Shown in pieces: positions 32,661-45,000 of a DNA stretch of 64,000 nucleotides. Within the stretch, counting starts at the first letter, position 1, and each line of letters begins with the position of its first letter. A program made the position numbers and the translations under genes. Source of the DNA: Oscarella lobularis (Eukaryota; Porifera; Homoscleromorpha; Homosclerophorida; Oscarellidae); assembly GCF_947507565.1 (NCBI RefSeq), contig NC_089193.1:930001-994000 (forward strand), written 5' to 3'. The notes under the pieces are model-generated. The model had not been told where the DNA came from and did not search any database. It saw only the letters and a program-made list of their open reading frames with translations.

Positions 32661-33202
32661 TTCTGTCCTAGTATTGCCTTTGTACGGCACGTTGTTGTGT
32701 GTGATTGGTTGATCTAATTGGAGGCCTGTTTCCAGCAGCTAGCAGAGGCATTTCCATACAGTCCAAGAATATGAGAGTGGCACTAGCCGTGGGATCGCGC
32801 AGGCAAATTACGACTTCCATCGGACAGATGATGAGAAGCGAAGGTCGAGAAACACAGGATAATGACGTTACAGGATGGCAAGCTCTGCTGGCAGGCAGGC
32901 AGGACCAGATTCTGACAGGACTGGCTGATCTAGACGTTGTAAATTACATCCGAGTCGATTCCGAATGCGAGAAAGCTAGTCGAGGATGATGATGTGCTCC
33001 GCCTAGTCGCGAACGCGGCGTAGACACTTCAAAAACGCGATCTCCGTCAACCTAAGAGTGATTCTGGCGTTACTCAAGCAAATCAGCTAGGGTACTTGCT
33101 CCCAGTGCTCGTTGTTAGTCGATCGAAAGCATTTGTCCGGGTTCTGGGTGTGAGGTCACCCTCCCTCGTGACGACCTTGTGATTGAGCTCAGCTATGATC
33201 TA
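32661..33202. other. Spacer upstream of NLR gene 2
   Basis: A 94-codon rightward frame at 32705-32989 has no recognisable domain and is probably chance. The promoter of NLR gene 2 should lie here. Confidence 0.4.
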
Positions 33203-36200
33203 ATGGCTGTTACTCAACCGCCTCCTCGAGCAGTTTCTGGTACGTTTCTTCCGTTTCAGTCGACGCCAAACCATCCTTTCTCTAAACAGAACTTGACGTC
33301 GAAAATGTCGCTGATGCCATCGTCGATCTGTGCAAACACTCTCAAGGCGTCGGAGCTGATCTATTTGTCCACTGGCACATATTCGCGTCGAGATTAGGCA
33401 TTTCGTTAGGAGAAGAGCTCAAAATCGAAGAGGATTCTGCCGCTGAGAAAGATCCTCGGAAACGCGGCGAAATCTTGTCGAAACGGCTGGCCCAATGGAT
33501 GCAAATGCACGAAACAAAGATATCTGACGCCGCAGAGTGCGCCTACTTGACTGGCTCTAAAGCGGTCGCGTACGGGTTACTTCGAATGGAACGGGAAGGC
33601 GGTGAGACCACACCTACACGTATGGTTTATCTCACGTGACGACTTTTAGTATAGATGACCAAACTCTAGAGGCGCTTATCAAGGAAAGATTTAGTGTGGT
33701 TGGAAACCTCGCCGACCTTCCTGGGGAAACGTTGCTTCGAATTGTTATTGGAGGAATGCCTTCTTATGGGAGTGGGCGTCGACGACGCCGATGGAAAACG
33801 GTTTTTCAGATCCTTGGAGTCAAAGCAAAGCCGAATCCCTGTAATCCACACAATGTGTGTCGAGAACTTTATAACTGGAACCAAACCGATGACCGCAACC
33901 CTCTTGTCAAAATGCGCTTACTGTGTGATGCTCTGTGCAGAGTTGGTCACTTTGGTGCAGTCAGGGAACTGGTTCGCGGTAAGTCTACACGATTCGTCAT
34001 TTTCTAAGAAGTCAGCGCAATCTTTTGCAGTTCCAAGTGGTAAAAAGGCCGTTGGCCGTATTCAGCCCAGTGAACCAAGCCTAGCTACCAGCAAGGAGAA
34101 GAAATCCCAGAAAATGCTATCACCTGCGAAACACTTGCCATGTGTCTCGGCTGGAACACTCATTCAAGTTCCCAATGAGAATAGGCATCTAGTTGGCAGA
34201 GAGGATGACGTCAAAATTTTATCACAACTGCTAGAAAAATCGCGTCTCGTTGTCGTACACGGCTTGCCCGGAATAGGAAAAACGTCTTTGGCTATTAACC
34301 TTGCTCATGCCGTCCGCAATGAGTACAATGGCATTGCGTTCATTAAGTGCTCTAGTTCGTCTGCGTTTGAGAGCTCCCTGACCGCAATCTGCAGGAGCAT
34401 TGACAAGTCCAACGTACCTGAATCTCTCTGTCAATCGGAGTTGCTTGAATACATGAAGCATTGGCTGACACACGACGAAAAGAGGAAACTGCTTATTTTT
34501 GACGGATTGAGAGACGTTGCGCCCGACGTCAAAGACGTATCTGACAAAATAGAAGCCCTCCTTGCTACAGAAAGTTCAAACAGGCCTAGTTGCCTCTTCG
34601 CCGCCCGAAAAGAAGTCAGAAAAATCGGAAATTTGAGAATCGAGGAGGTGTACGATCTAAAAAAGCTAACGGAAGAGAACGTTGTAGACATGCTGATTGA
34701 AAGATGTGAAGCCAGCAGAGACGACGAAGAGGAAGTAAGAGCTGCTACCGAAATAGCTAAACTAGTAAAAATTCCTCACCTTGTTGATCTAACGGCAAAC
34801 GCTATAAAGAAAAAAGGCGTTTTAATTTCGACATATTGGAAGTATATGAAGCTGAAGGGAGGATTTCGTGTCTTTAATGACACTGAAGAAGACCTCGAAG
34901 CAAAACAAGTTTATAAGGACATCATTTCTGAAAACGCAAGTACCAAGGCTCTTCGAGAATTGTTAGTGGTCTTTGCTCTTACCGATTGCCCAGAACTTGT
35001 ACCTGTAGATTTGTTTGCAATCGGCGGTAATAAACTTCCTGATTGCGCCCTTAGAGATGAGTATGAAGAGGAAAAGAGGTCGTACCGTTTGAGCCGAGAT
35101 GAAACAGCCGACGAGGCAAATACCATTTGCACGATGGTGTTTACAGGGCTGCTCTTGGAGCTGCAAAAATCCCACCTGATTTCCTACGATTCAAAAACAG
35201 GTACCGCTTGGATGCATTCAGCAATAAGCGAAGAAGTACTGGAACTGGCTGAAACTGAAAGCGAATGGGAGAATTGCAAGCCTAAACGTGGACTGGATAT
35301 ACTATCCAGCCTACTAACAACGACATTTGAAGCTGACAGAACAGACAAAACCCCTGTGTACGAGGCTTTAGTACCTCACACTTTCAGATTCATAGCGAAC
35401 ATGAAACGGCGCCAACTTTCTGTTAGCTCCCGTCTTCAATTGAACGTGGGGAAAATGACGTCTCTGTTAGGCCGCTTTAAGGAAGCAAAGGATCTTTTAG
35501 AAAAGTGCAAAGATCTATGTGAAGGCGAAAATGATGACTTTAGAGGCAAAACTTTGCTTCATCTTGGAACTGTTTATCGACGGCTGGGATATCTGCCCAA
35601 GGCGGAGCGCCTTCTACGTGAAGCGTGTGAAATGTGGAAACAGAAAGGCGATTCTCCTGTTAAACTTGGAGAAGCGAAAATGGCGTATGCCGAAGTGTTA
35701 ATGGATGCTAGCGAGTTTCGAAAAGCGTACACTTTGCTGAAGGAAATAAAAGAAGAGAACGTTAGTGACCTTGGAAATTATTACGGAAACATGGGATGGG
35801 CTTGCTACGATCTTCAAAAGTACAGAAAGGCTATAGAACGGTTTGCTACAGCTCTCGAAAAGTCAGGACATAGAAATGAATATAGACATGGCTTATTCAT
35901 TGCATATCAACGTTTGGCAAAAGCCGCCGACTTTCTTAAAACGTACGAATTTTCGACGCGAAGTGATGTAATAGTGGACGAATTTGAAAGCTATCTACAA
36001 GAATGTTACGAAGCAGAAACGAATGTACGAGCTAAACGCGGTCCTAGTCACCGATACGTCGCATTTTTACAACGTGCGATTTCTCGCCTTTATCTTCAAC
36101 TTTCTCAGTTTTTTCCTACCTTTGACAGCATCCCAGTTTCTTCTCTTACTAAGGCCTTTCGACTGGCCTTAGATTCTTTAGAAAGCGAAATCAAAATCTT

Positions 36201-36558
36201 GGGAAAGCAACACCATAAGGTTGCAAAATCATGTGATATTATCGCACAAGTGTGCTATTCTTTAAGGGGATATGACATTCCTAAATTGGAGAAGTGCCAG
36301 ACGCTGGCTTTGGAAAGAGCCATTTTCAACTGTAAGAAGATAGGATGCGACAAATTTCCAGCTGTTGAGAAAATGATTGAGGATTTTTCGCGAAGACGTG
36401 GTGCCCTAGCTGAGCCCCAACGTAGCGCCCCAGCTGAGCGTCGACCCCGAGAAGATTACTTGGACTTAGATTCTTCTCTGAAAGCATTAGTGAAGAAAGC
36501 AACGAAATTCCTTTCAAAGCAAGACGATATAACGTTAAGTGAAAACGTTAGAACATAA
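33203..36558 (+). CDS. NLR gene 2: novel N-terminus, NB-ARC, TPR (STAND NTPase)
   Basis: Four exons (33203-33239, 33290-33601, 33655-33978, 34031-36558) encode 1066 residues with consistent phases and the same intron positions as NLR gene 1. The start MAVTQPPPRAVS is the first ATG in the frame. The two N-terminal blocks match gene 1 (FASRLGISLGEELKIEEDSA to KRLAQWMQMHETK, then IKERFSVVGNLADLPGETLL to CDALCRVGHFGAVREL). The NB-ARC has Walker A GLPGIGKTS, Walker B KLLIFDGLRDV, CLFAARKEVRK and IPHLVDLTANAIKK. TPR repeats follow (GRFKEAKDLLEKCKDLC, GKTLLHLGTVYRRLGYLPKA, DLQKYRKAIERFATAL). The linker between N-terminal region and NB-ARC is longer than in gene 1. It is clearly more diverged from genes 1 and 3 than those are from each other, and it appears intact. 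Confidence 0.9.
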
Positions 36559-36593
36559 ACTGCACTACTAAATTGCACTTGTAAATGAATGTC

Positions 36594-36850
36594 TAAGTGT
36601 GGTGGCATGATACGCTCTTGGGCTAATGAACTGGATGATCTAACGAATTTTAGCACTTGAAAATTATCTTAATAAAACTAATAAATTATTTTACACTTGA
36701 TCCCACGGCTGTCTGCTAGTGAAGACAGATCAGAAGCGGCTGATTTTTACGTAGATTGAAGCCTATCTAATAAGGGCTACACTGATTCAAAAGAGAAAAA
36801 GACGGAGAAGGGTCGAGAAGTCCGGCCGATGAAATTGTTAGATAGAAAAG
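36594..36850. repeat. Direct repeat, first copy (3' flank of NLR gene 2)
   Basis: This segment, starting TAAGTGTGGTGGCATGATA and containing GATCCCACGGCTG and CCTATCTAATAAGGGCTA, recurs at 37129-37375. A polyadenylation hexamer AATAAA at 36671-36676 is probably the 3' end signal of NLR gene 2. Confidence 0.65.
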
Positions 36851-37128
36851 GGCCTGGAAACGCCACACATTCTATACCAAGAAGAGCGTTCGCGTTTTAG
36901 CAAACTATCGAGAAGAGCTTCATTGCAATCAAAACGCAGTGAAAAACGATCCACGAACATAAAGTCATGGGAGGATTCTCTCCCGTTGCAGGTTTGAAGA
37001 AACGGAGTGACGCCTTCCTCCGACAGACTGCTGCACAGGGTCTGAAAACTCTAATGTCTCTTAGAAGTATATGAAAATATATAGGTACGTAACAAAGCTT
37101 TATCTATGTTCATTTAGGTATCAGATTC
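36851..37128. other. Spacer between the two direct repeats
   Basis: On the minus strand a frame with SEEGVTPFLQTCNGRESSHD and LRFDCNEALLDSLLKRE is open at about 36845-37020. It may be an exon of an unrecognised leftward gene, but no domain could be assigned. Confidence 0.3.
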
Positions 37129-37375
37129 TAAGTGTGATGTCGTGATGCGCCGTTGGGCTGACGAACTGGATGATTTAACAAATTTTGAGCAGATTGTGCA
37201 CAGATGCTCTTGAAAAATATCTAGCAGAATTGGTAGAACATTTAATAATTTTGATCCCACGGCTGACAGTGGAGACAGATACGAAGCTGCTGATTCTGGA
37301 AAGGATTAGAGCCTATCTAATAAGGGCTATAGTACACTGATGCAGAAGAGAAGAAGAATCGAGAAGGGCATCCTC
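37129..37375. repeat. Direct repeat, second copy
   Basis: It begins TAAGTGTGATGTCGTGATG and also has GATCCCACGGCTGAC and CCTATCTAATAAGGGCTA, matching the copy at 36594 with substitutions and gaps. The copies are about 535 bases apart, so this is a local duplication of an NLR 3' flank. Confidence 0.65.
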
Positions 37376-37699
37376 TGGCCCATGAAATCGAAAGAAGGCG
37401 GCGATACTGGCTTTCGAAATGAAGTGGTGTCCTTTAAAAGTGCTGAGGATGACAACGACGATGAGAGGGAGAGGGAGGCGGAGGGACACTAGTCTACTGG
37501 TGGAGTTTCCGGCCGTAGTCCTGGGCTCTTCCTCCTTCGTAGGTTTTCTAGGATAGAGCAAAGCACAGCGATTGTGATAGCGCGCGAAAGCTTGCTTTGA
37601 GGGATCGCTTAGAGGCGAGCGGATGGCGAGAATAAAGAGATCGTCCTCGTTTTCCATACGTTCGTCAGCCGCGCGCGCGCTACGTGCAGCTGACGTCAT
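37313..37699 (-). CDS. Small leftward reading frame, unknown
   Basis: A 128-codon frame starts MTSAARSARAADERMENEDD and ends FRFHGPEDALLDSSSLLHQ then CTIALIR-stop. It overlaps the second direct repeat at its 3' end. A CRE-type TGACGTCA (37691-37698) overlaps its start codon, and the CARD-NLR gene starts 155 bases away on the other strand, so a shared promoter is possible. A hydrophobic stretch LPLPLIVVVILSTF is the only visible feature. It may be a real small gene, part of a spliced gene or chance. Confidence 0.25.
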   Translation of the reverse strand: MTSAARSARAADERMENEDDLFILAIRSPLSDPSKQAFARYHNRCALLYPRKPTKEEEPRTTAGNSTSRLVSLRLPLPLIVVVILSTFKGHHFISKASIAAFFRFHGPEDALLDSSSLLHQCTIALIR

Positions 37700-37853
37700 T
37701 TTGTCCGACTCCGATTTAATTAAACTTAATTTTAATCTCGAAGGTGTTGTAGAGAGTGCAGGACGGTTTGGGAAATCAGGAAGAGATGACTAAAACAAGC
37801 AGAAGAAAGTGTGGTTTACGTACTGGTTTACCACTCAGGACCCGGACAGACAA

Positions 37854-40800
37854 ATGTCACGTGTCCTCTTCCATCTACCACGAATTGAGTACTTCTCATG
37901 GCGGATTCCAGATGGACTCGTTTCGATTGTGTCGCAAACGAACTTGTGCCCCTTCTCGCTATATAGCGCTCTCAATGATCGTGGAGCATCGCTTCTCGAT
38001 GATCTCCTCTCAAGCGACTGCATTGTATTTCTCCAGTACGAAGGACTTCGCCTGTTTTTAGTCAACCAGACTCGTTCACTAGAAAATGTAGCTCGGGAAT
38101 TGTTCAGTGTAATGAGGTCACGTCATGGTTCAAAGCCGTACAATTCCTTCTGCGCTGTTCTGCGAACGTTGCGAGGCGGAGGAGATTTGTACACCAGAAT
38201 TAGTAGTCTAAGTCACGACTCTAACAGGGGAAGCGATGAATCTGTCCCTCTGAACGAGGAAACTTCTGACCATCCTTCGGAAAATTTCACGACAATGCTG
38301 AAGATTGCATATGTAATTGTTGACGTTCACACGGATCTTCGAAACGTGTGGGAACCCAATCGCGAGTCTGCAACTCACATAATTAAGACGTGCACTAGAT
38401 CAGCGTTACCTGGACGAGATATCAAAATTGAGCCAGCGTATGTGTCAAGTATGACTACCGTTACTGGAAAAGAATCGACGAGTCGTAGCTCCTGTTTTCG
38501 TCTCGCCGCGCGTTTTCGCATTCCTATTGACCGAGACAAGTGCCTGCTTCGAATTTCACTGCCAAAGACCACGGAAGAGATTTTTAGAAAATGTAGAGAT
38601 GATCTCCTTGGGAGAATGTCAAATCTTTTCAAGATTGAAATAAGAAAAATTGACATCTTTCAAGGAAGCTGTTTTGTTCATCTGACTCTTACCGGAAAAG
38701 GATTTATTAATTTCATCTGCGGCTTACACGCTCCTAATAATTTTGTTCATCTAATTACCTTTGATTCTCACGCACAAATTCAAATCGGCTCTCTTCCACC
38801 AGTCGAGCTGTCTGTTTTACTTCGCAATGGACAACCGCAGCCAGTTTGTAAAGCATTGTCCGTCCTTCAAGAGGTACAACGAGCTACAGATTAGGGTAAC
38901 TCTGTAATAGGCTTTTACACATAGAAAAGATTTCCCTTTCGTTCATCAAACTCAGTTGCTGCTGCTCTTGATATCGCTGATGGTGACTTAGCTTTCGCAC
39001 GAAAGAAACTCAAAGTGATGAAGTCTACTGAAAGAAGTACTTTAGTTTTTCAAAATAATAGTTAATCAGCTACGTTCTGACTGTTTATGTAGTCAATGGT
39101 CGGGAGCAATGTGAAAGATACGACCCTTTACTCGCAGACAAAGCTGAGACACTGCGGAACAGAATAAGCTATCTTAGGGGAATACAAACGGTATGCTGCA
39201 AAAATTACAAAAAATCTAACGAGAAATTCAAAACGTAGGGGATTCAAAGCAAAAATGCAATGATAAGGACGAAGCTCCTCGATACTTCTAAACACTTCCG
39301 TGAAATCCGAAATCTTGCTTATCAAGGTAAATAGTGCATGTGATACATCACATTACATTACTATGCAGTACGTGACGGATTTATAGCTTCGAAAAGTGCT
39401 CAATCACCAATGTGGGCAAGTGAGGAAGGAAAGGCAAAATACTTTTCGTTCGGAACGCTCATTGAAGTTCCTAAAGAAGACAAGCATCTAGTTGGCAGAG
39501 ACGAAGACGTTAGAAAATTGAGAAAATATTTAGAGCACAATCATCTCGTTCTTGTTCACGGCTTGCCAGGAATAGGGAAAACATCCTTGGTGACTAAACT
39601 AGCTCATGAAGTTTGCAGCGAGTACGGCGCTGTTGTGTTTATAAACTGCTCCAGCTCTTCCGTTTTTGGCAATTCCCTGACTAAAATTTGTAGAAGCGTG
39701 GACCAACAAAAGGTGCTTAAGTCTGTTAGTCAATCTGAGTTGATTGAATACATGAGGTACTGGCTGACGCATCAGGAAGAAAAGACGTTGCTTATTTTCG
39801 ACGGTTTGAACGACGTTGAACAGGAATCCAAAGACGTGTCTACAAAAATTGAAGCTCTCCTTCTTTCAGACATTTCTGATCAAGTGTTTTGCCTCTTTAC
39901 CTCTCGAAAAGAAGTGGAGAAAATAGAAAATCTACGTGTTCACCAGGTTTACCATTTAGAACCGCTCAACAAAGCAGAGGTGGCGAACATGCTTATTGAG
40001 AGATGTGGAGCTAGCAATAAAGATCAAAAGGAAAGAGAAGCAGCCGCTCTCATAGCTACTAGAGTTGGGGGAATTCCCCTGCTTGTTGATTTAACAGCAA
40101 ACGCAATTATTAAACGAACAGGCGTTCCTCTTTCCGTTTACTGGGATAATATGAAGCTAAAGAAAGAAGTTCGTCTGCTTGATAGAACTGAAGAAGGTTA
40201 TAAGAAAACAAGGCAACTCTACAGACAAATAATTACGGAAAACGCCAATACACCGGCTCTTAAAGAATTACTGCTCGTGTTTGCTTTATCTGATTATCCA
40301 GAGCCTCTTCCTGTCGATTTATTTGCCATGGGCGGTAGAAACCTTCCTGATTGCGCTCTAAAAAAGGAATACCGCAAGGAGAAAATGAAATATTCGGTAC
40401 CCGAAAATGAAACAAACGAAGACGCTTTTACCATTCTCACAATGATGTATACGAGGCTGCTCTTGGAACTGCAAAAATCTCACCTAATTTACTACAACTA
40501 CACTAAACGTTCTGCGTGGATGCACTCTGCAATAAGCGAAGAAATACAAGAATTGGCTAAAAGTGAATGGAAGGACTGCGCGCCTGAAGGTCTTGGACTA
40601 AATATCCTATCGAGCCTGCTCACAACGACGTATGAAGCTGAAAGAACAGATAAATCTCTAGTGTACGAGGCTTTGGTTCCTCACACATTCAAATTCATAG
40701 CGAATATGGATCAGCAAAAACGCCTAGTCAACCCTCATCTTTTATTAAACGTCGGCAAATTGACGTCACTGCTTGGTCGTTTTGAAGAAGCAAAAGATCT

Positions 40801-41830
40801 TTTAGAAAGGTGTGAGAAGCTCTGTCAAAATGAAAAAAATGACTTCAGAGGTAAAACATTGCTGAACCTTGGCACTGTTTACCGCCGGTTGGGGCTACTC
40901 TCTGATGCAGAACGCCTCCTACTCGAAGCCCGTGGAGTATGGGAAGGCAGTTCTTCTTCTTCTTCTCAACTTAGAGAAGCAGATACGGCGTACGCGGACG
41001 TGCTAATGGACGTGAGCGAGTTCCAGAAGGCCTACACATTGCTAGAGGAAATCAGGCTAGAAAACGTCACTGACTTCGGAACCTATTACGGAAGCAAGGG
41101 AAGAGCCTGTTTCGGTCTTAAAAAGTACACTGAAACAATACAGTGGTTCAATAAGGCTCTTAAACAATTAAAGGATACAAATGAATACAAGCACGGATTA
41201 TTCAATGCATACGTTCAGTTGGCAGAAGCCGCTAAACATCGGCCTGACTGTGCTGCTTTTCGGAGACGTTTAGACGAGTGTTATGAAGCGATGGAGAAAG
41301 TAAGATCTACACGCGGTCCAAGTCATCGATATGTTGCTTTTTTTCAACGCGAAATTGCTCGGTTAGAACATCGATTTTCTGAACATTGTTCAACTGAAAG
41401 CGTACTTCCGTCACTTACAAAAGCCTTTCGATTGGCCTTAGACTCTCTAAAGAGCCACATCAAAGTTTTTGGAAAGCAACACCAAAAGGTTGCAAAATCG
41501 TCCGATATTATTGCAAAAGTGTGCAATACCTTAGCTGGGAAAGGATATCACGCTGCTCAATTTAACGAATGCAAACGTCTGGCTTTGAACAGAGCAATTC
41601 GCAACTATGCAATCATCGAATGTGATACGTTTCCAGAAGTTAAGGAAATCCTCAAGGAACTTCACGAAGATACGCTCCGTGAGGACTACATAGGTGAGGG
41701 TCTGGAGAACAGCAGCGGTCACAGTTTAGAAAATATGACAGAATTAGCGATGCAATCAGATGAGCCGCTTGGCGAACTCGGAGAATTACTAAAAAATGCT
41801 CTGGACCTTTATAAAGAAGACGATGACTAA
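37854..41830 (+). CDS. NLR gene 3: CARD-like N-terminus, NB-ARC, TPR
   Basis: Five exons (37854-38847, 38956-39036, 39093-39190, 39239-39326, 39369-41830) sum to 1240 codons with matching phases. The start MSRVLFHLPRIEYFS is the first ATG of the frame. Residues about 40-125 look like a CARD: ALNDRGASLLDDLL for the first helix, and later ENVARELFSVMRSRHGSK then YNSFCAVLRTLRGGGDLY, which fits the LLxxLxxRGxxAFxxFCxxLR pattern. A region of about 200 residues without a known match follows (FRLAARFRIPIDRDKCLLRI, IFQGSCFVHLTLTGKGFINF). Exons 2-4 are a charged helical linker. Exon 5 holds Walker A GLPGIGKTS, Walker B TLLIFDGLNDVE and the TPR repeats and is nearly identical to exon 4 of NLR gene 1. 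A CARD suggests recruitment of caspase-type or CARD partners. The join from exon 1 to exon 2 (donor GTAAAG) is the least certain. Confidence 0.85.
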
Positions 41831-42069
41831 TTGAAGTGTGAAACAGCGCGCAGCTAGGCAGCTGTACCATAAGCATGATGTGAGATCATGTCCCAAAACC
41901 GCTGCACGACTCTGCCTCAAATGCAAACGGCCGGTAGGAAAGCAGCTAAGTTCTTTTTCGACTCCTTCTCATGGATTTCGATTTTCATGTCCGGGAAATC
42001 AAAAATTCTCCCCTCGCGCATGCGATCAAAGAGTAGACGACCACAGCGCATGTGCGCGATCTCGGAGTC

Positions 42070-45000
42070 ATGGGCGAAAGAAGCGTCTCTGACTCTCTCG
42101 ATGCTCTTCTCAGCGAATGGACAAGAAAAAGAAAGCCGCTAGATCTTTTTGGAGCTCCGAGAATTGAGCGCTCGTCGCTTTGCGACATGCTCGACGACTT
42201 GCTCCACCTTTTGTCTACTTCCACCGGGCAGTTTTCATCGAAGAACGTCAAAAAGATCGTTAAGTGGCTAATCATACCTGGAGCAAGGAAGACGTTCAAG
42301 TTACCTTCGCCTAAGAGCACGACGGACGAAAGGTGAGCAGAAAGCTAAGAGGGGCGATTCCCGCTTCGCTTACCGCAAGTCGAAAGCGGAAAAATCCCGT
42401 TGTCCTCTTTATCACGCGTGGGTCAGTTGGTGGCTTGTTGCAATGCATCGTTCGCATCGTAGGAAGTATGTGCGCACGTACCGCGACGTATATTCGTGCC
42501 AAAGCTAGCATATTTGAGTATAATCATTACGGTGCAAAGGGCATGTTGAAAGCATGTTTAGCTAAATTTATGCAGCTTTCACAACGTATTCTCTGCTTTG
42601 GCACGGGATCTCGTGCTTTCAATTTACTTCCGTGACGTTCCCCGCTCTGTTTGGTTGAACTGCGCAGTCAGTGGGAGGTACCGTACACTCTCCTACGCGT
42701 CTATAGGCGCCATAGGCGTTTTCTCACTGTCATTCGAGCGCCGAAGACCGTGTGACGGCGTTTTGAAGCGCCGTCAGAGGTTTGAGGTCGCGCGTATGCG
42801 AAAATTAGCCTCAATACTCCAGACCCTCGAGCGTTAATTTGGGGGGGGGGGGGGGGGGGGATTAACAATTTGCGAGAGGGCCTGGATTCACGATTTCCAG
42901 ACGGTCTCCAGCTAGGCGCTGAAGAGGGCCTGGATTCACTGTGTACAAAACGGTAGAAAACCGAGTGCATATATACGGGCATTTTTCTCCACGAATCACC
43001 GACGGAGCAACGGAAGCGGTTTCTCGATCGCGCTACTGCCCCTAGTAAGTGAGTTAGTTAGGACGCTATAGGGAAAACCCCACTTACGATTACGCGCGAA
43101 GATGCCGCTCGTCGCATGCGCGAAACACTAAGGACGTACAACAGTCGTCCTAACGTCGTAACGCACATCTGCGTTTCGATAAACGACGGCCGCGCCCGAA
43201 TCAGCGGCGTGGCGATTGTTCTCCGTTGTTTTTCGCGCCGAAGACGGGTTGTCGCGTGTTCCTTATACCCCGATGCGTGGGAGGATCTAAGGCGCCGCCA
43301 GGGCAATAAATCCCGTATTGCCCGTTGCTACTTGACGACGGGCGTATATATATACGCCCTAGGGCGAATATATGTACGCCCTAGGGCGAATATATATACG
43401 CCCTGGAGCATGTTTTGTCGCTTTTCCCAAAAAGCAGAGCGAATTCTTTCTTCGCGCTAGCCTAAACTACTATTTCGGGAGCTTATAAAGTCGTAGGCAA
43501 GCGCGAAGAGCGAATTCTCCGCTCTTTTTCGCTCTTCGCCGTTGTTTTAGGGAGAAAATCCTTTTCTTTTTGCTTCTTTACTTTTCTTAAATGCCTAAAC
43601 TGAAGCTTTGAACGCTTTTAGAGTCGTAGGCACGTAAAAAAAAAGAAACAAAAAAGAAACAAAAAGAAGATTCGAACCCAAGACACCTAGCTATGCAAGC
43701 GCAACCCCCACCCACCCAGCCACCGCAACCCAGCACACCAGAACGCCCCAACACCGGAGTTTTATTAGCTGAGCGGGGTATAAGTGGGTTATTACATGGG
43801 GGAAAACTCGGGCAATATGGGCTTTATCGGACCCTCCACCCTCGCGGAAACCTTGATAATTGACCCTCGCTTCGCTCGGGCAATTATCGCGGTTCCCTCG
43901 GGTGTCGGGTCCGATAAATCCCATATTGCCCTCGCCCCCATGTAATAACCTATATTTAACCGTCATTCACGTCTCTAATATTCCTCAGCTCCTCTTTCAG
44001 CGGAGGGGCGGAGTAGGTTTCTCATGACTCACCTAGGGCACTAGCGAATCAGCGATCGAGCAACCGCTCCTGTTGCTCGATCGGTGATTGATCGATCTGG
44101 AGAAAAACACGCGTACCATGTATGTATGCATTTGTCAGCGCCCGCCCCGCCCACGCATTTTAGCGCTAGAGAGGGCCTGTGGCGTGAGCCACGGGGGGCG
44201 AGAGGGGCACGCGCACCCAATAAAAACGAACATTTCAAAATTTATTTTCCTTTAATCCGTAAATAGAGATACTTTAGAATAGAGATACTTTAGCACGTCG
44301 ATTGTTTATTCTGAACGCTTAGCTGACGGATTAGGAACTTCCTTATAGTGATATGTTAAATATTAAAAATAAAGAGCAACCGGAAGCGCCAAAATTAATT
44401 GAAATTGGGCTGCAAGGGGCGTGGTCGCAAAAGTTTTTTTTGGCGCCTGCGCACCCAATCTTTCCTCTCTCCACACAGATCACGCAGATCACGCAGATCA
44501 CGTGATTTTTGGAGCCCACGGGGAGACTTCAGACGTTTTGGATCCGTGGGAGACTCCAGACCAATTAGTGCACACGCACACAGATTGAGCGCGGACCTAA
44601 CTTCGTTAATTAACTAATGTAACTTCTCCTAATTGGCAGTCCTACAGTACTCGACAATACGGTCGCGGAAGTCAGTAAACGAATGAAATATCTTAGCCTA
44701 TTTCACGCGTGTACCGACATCGTTGCGCGAGCGTTGAAACGCTTGAAAGGGGTCTGCCCGAGCTGTTTCGCTCAATCGTTGAAGTTCTCTGTACTGATAG
44801 CCAGCGACATGTAATTTTTACGCGAAGATCTAAATGAAAAGGCACGCCGGAAATCATCGAGCCTTCGATTTACATAGGAACCTGGTGCAGTGTGCGTTAT
44901 AACTAAATTACTCGTAGCGAAATTTAGGTCTGCGTGTGTCCTAATTTGTCTGGAGCCTCTCTCGGCTCACGCAATCTCTACAGAGTGCGTTCTGACCCTC

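Noticed and set aside
32705-32989. Rightward 94-codon frame between NLR relic and NLR gene 2
   Set aside because: No domain, no paralog in the other NLR spacers and an ordinary chance length.
41888-42142. Rightward 84-codon frame just before the giant gene
   Set aside because: It overlaps the start of exon 1 in another frame and has no recognisable features.
43340-43405. A CRISPR-like array
   Set aside because: The repeats are directly adjacent and palindromic with no spacers, in a eukaryotic intron.
43671-43740. A functional tRNA gene
   Set aside because: Only the internal promoter boxes are recognisable. The acceptor stem and anticodon arm cannot be folded convincingly.
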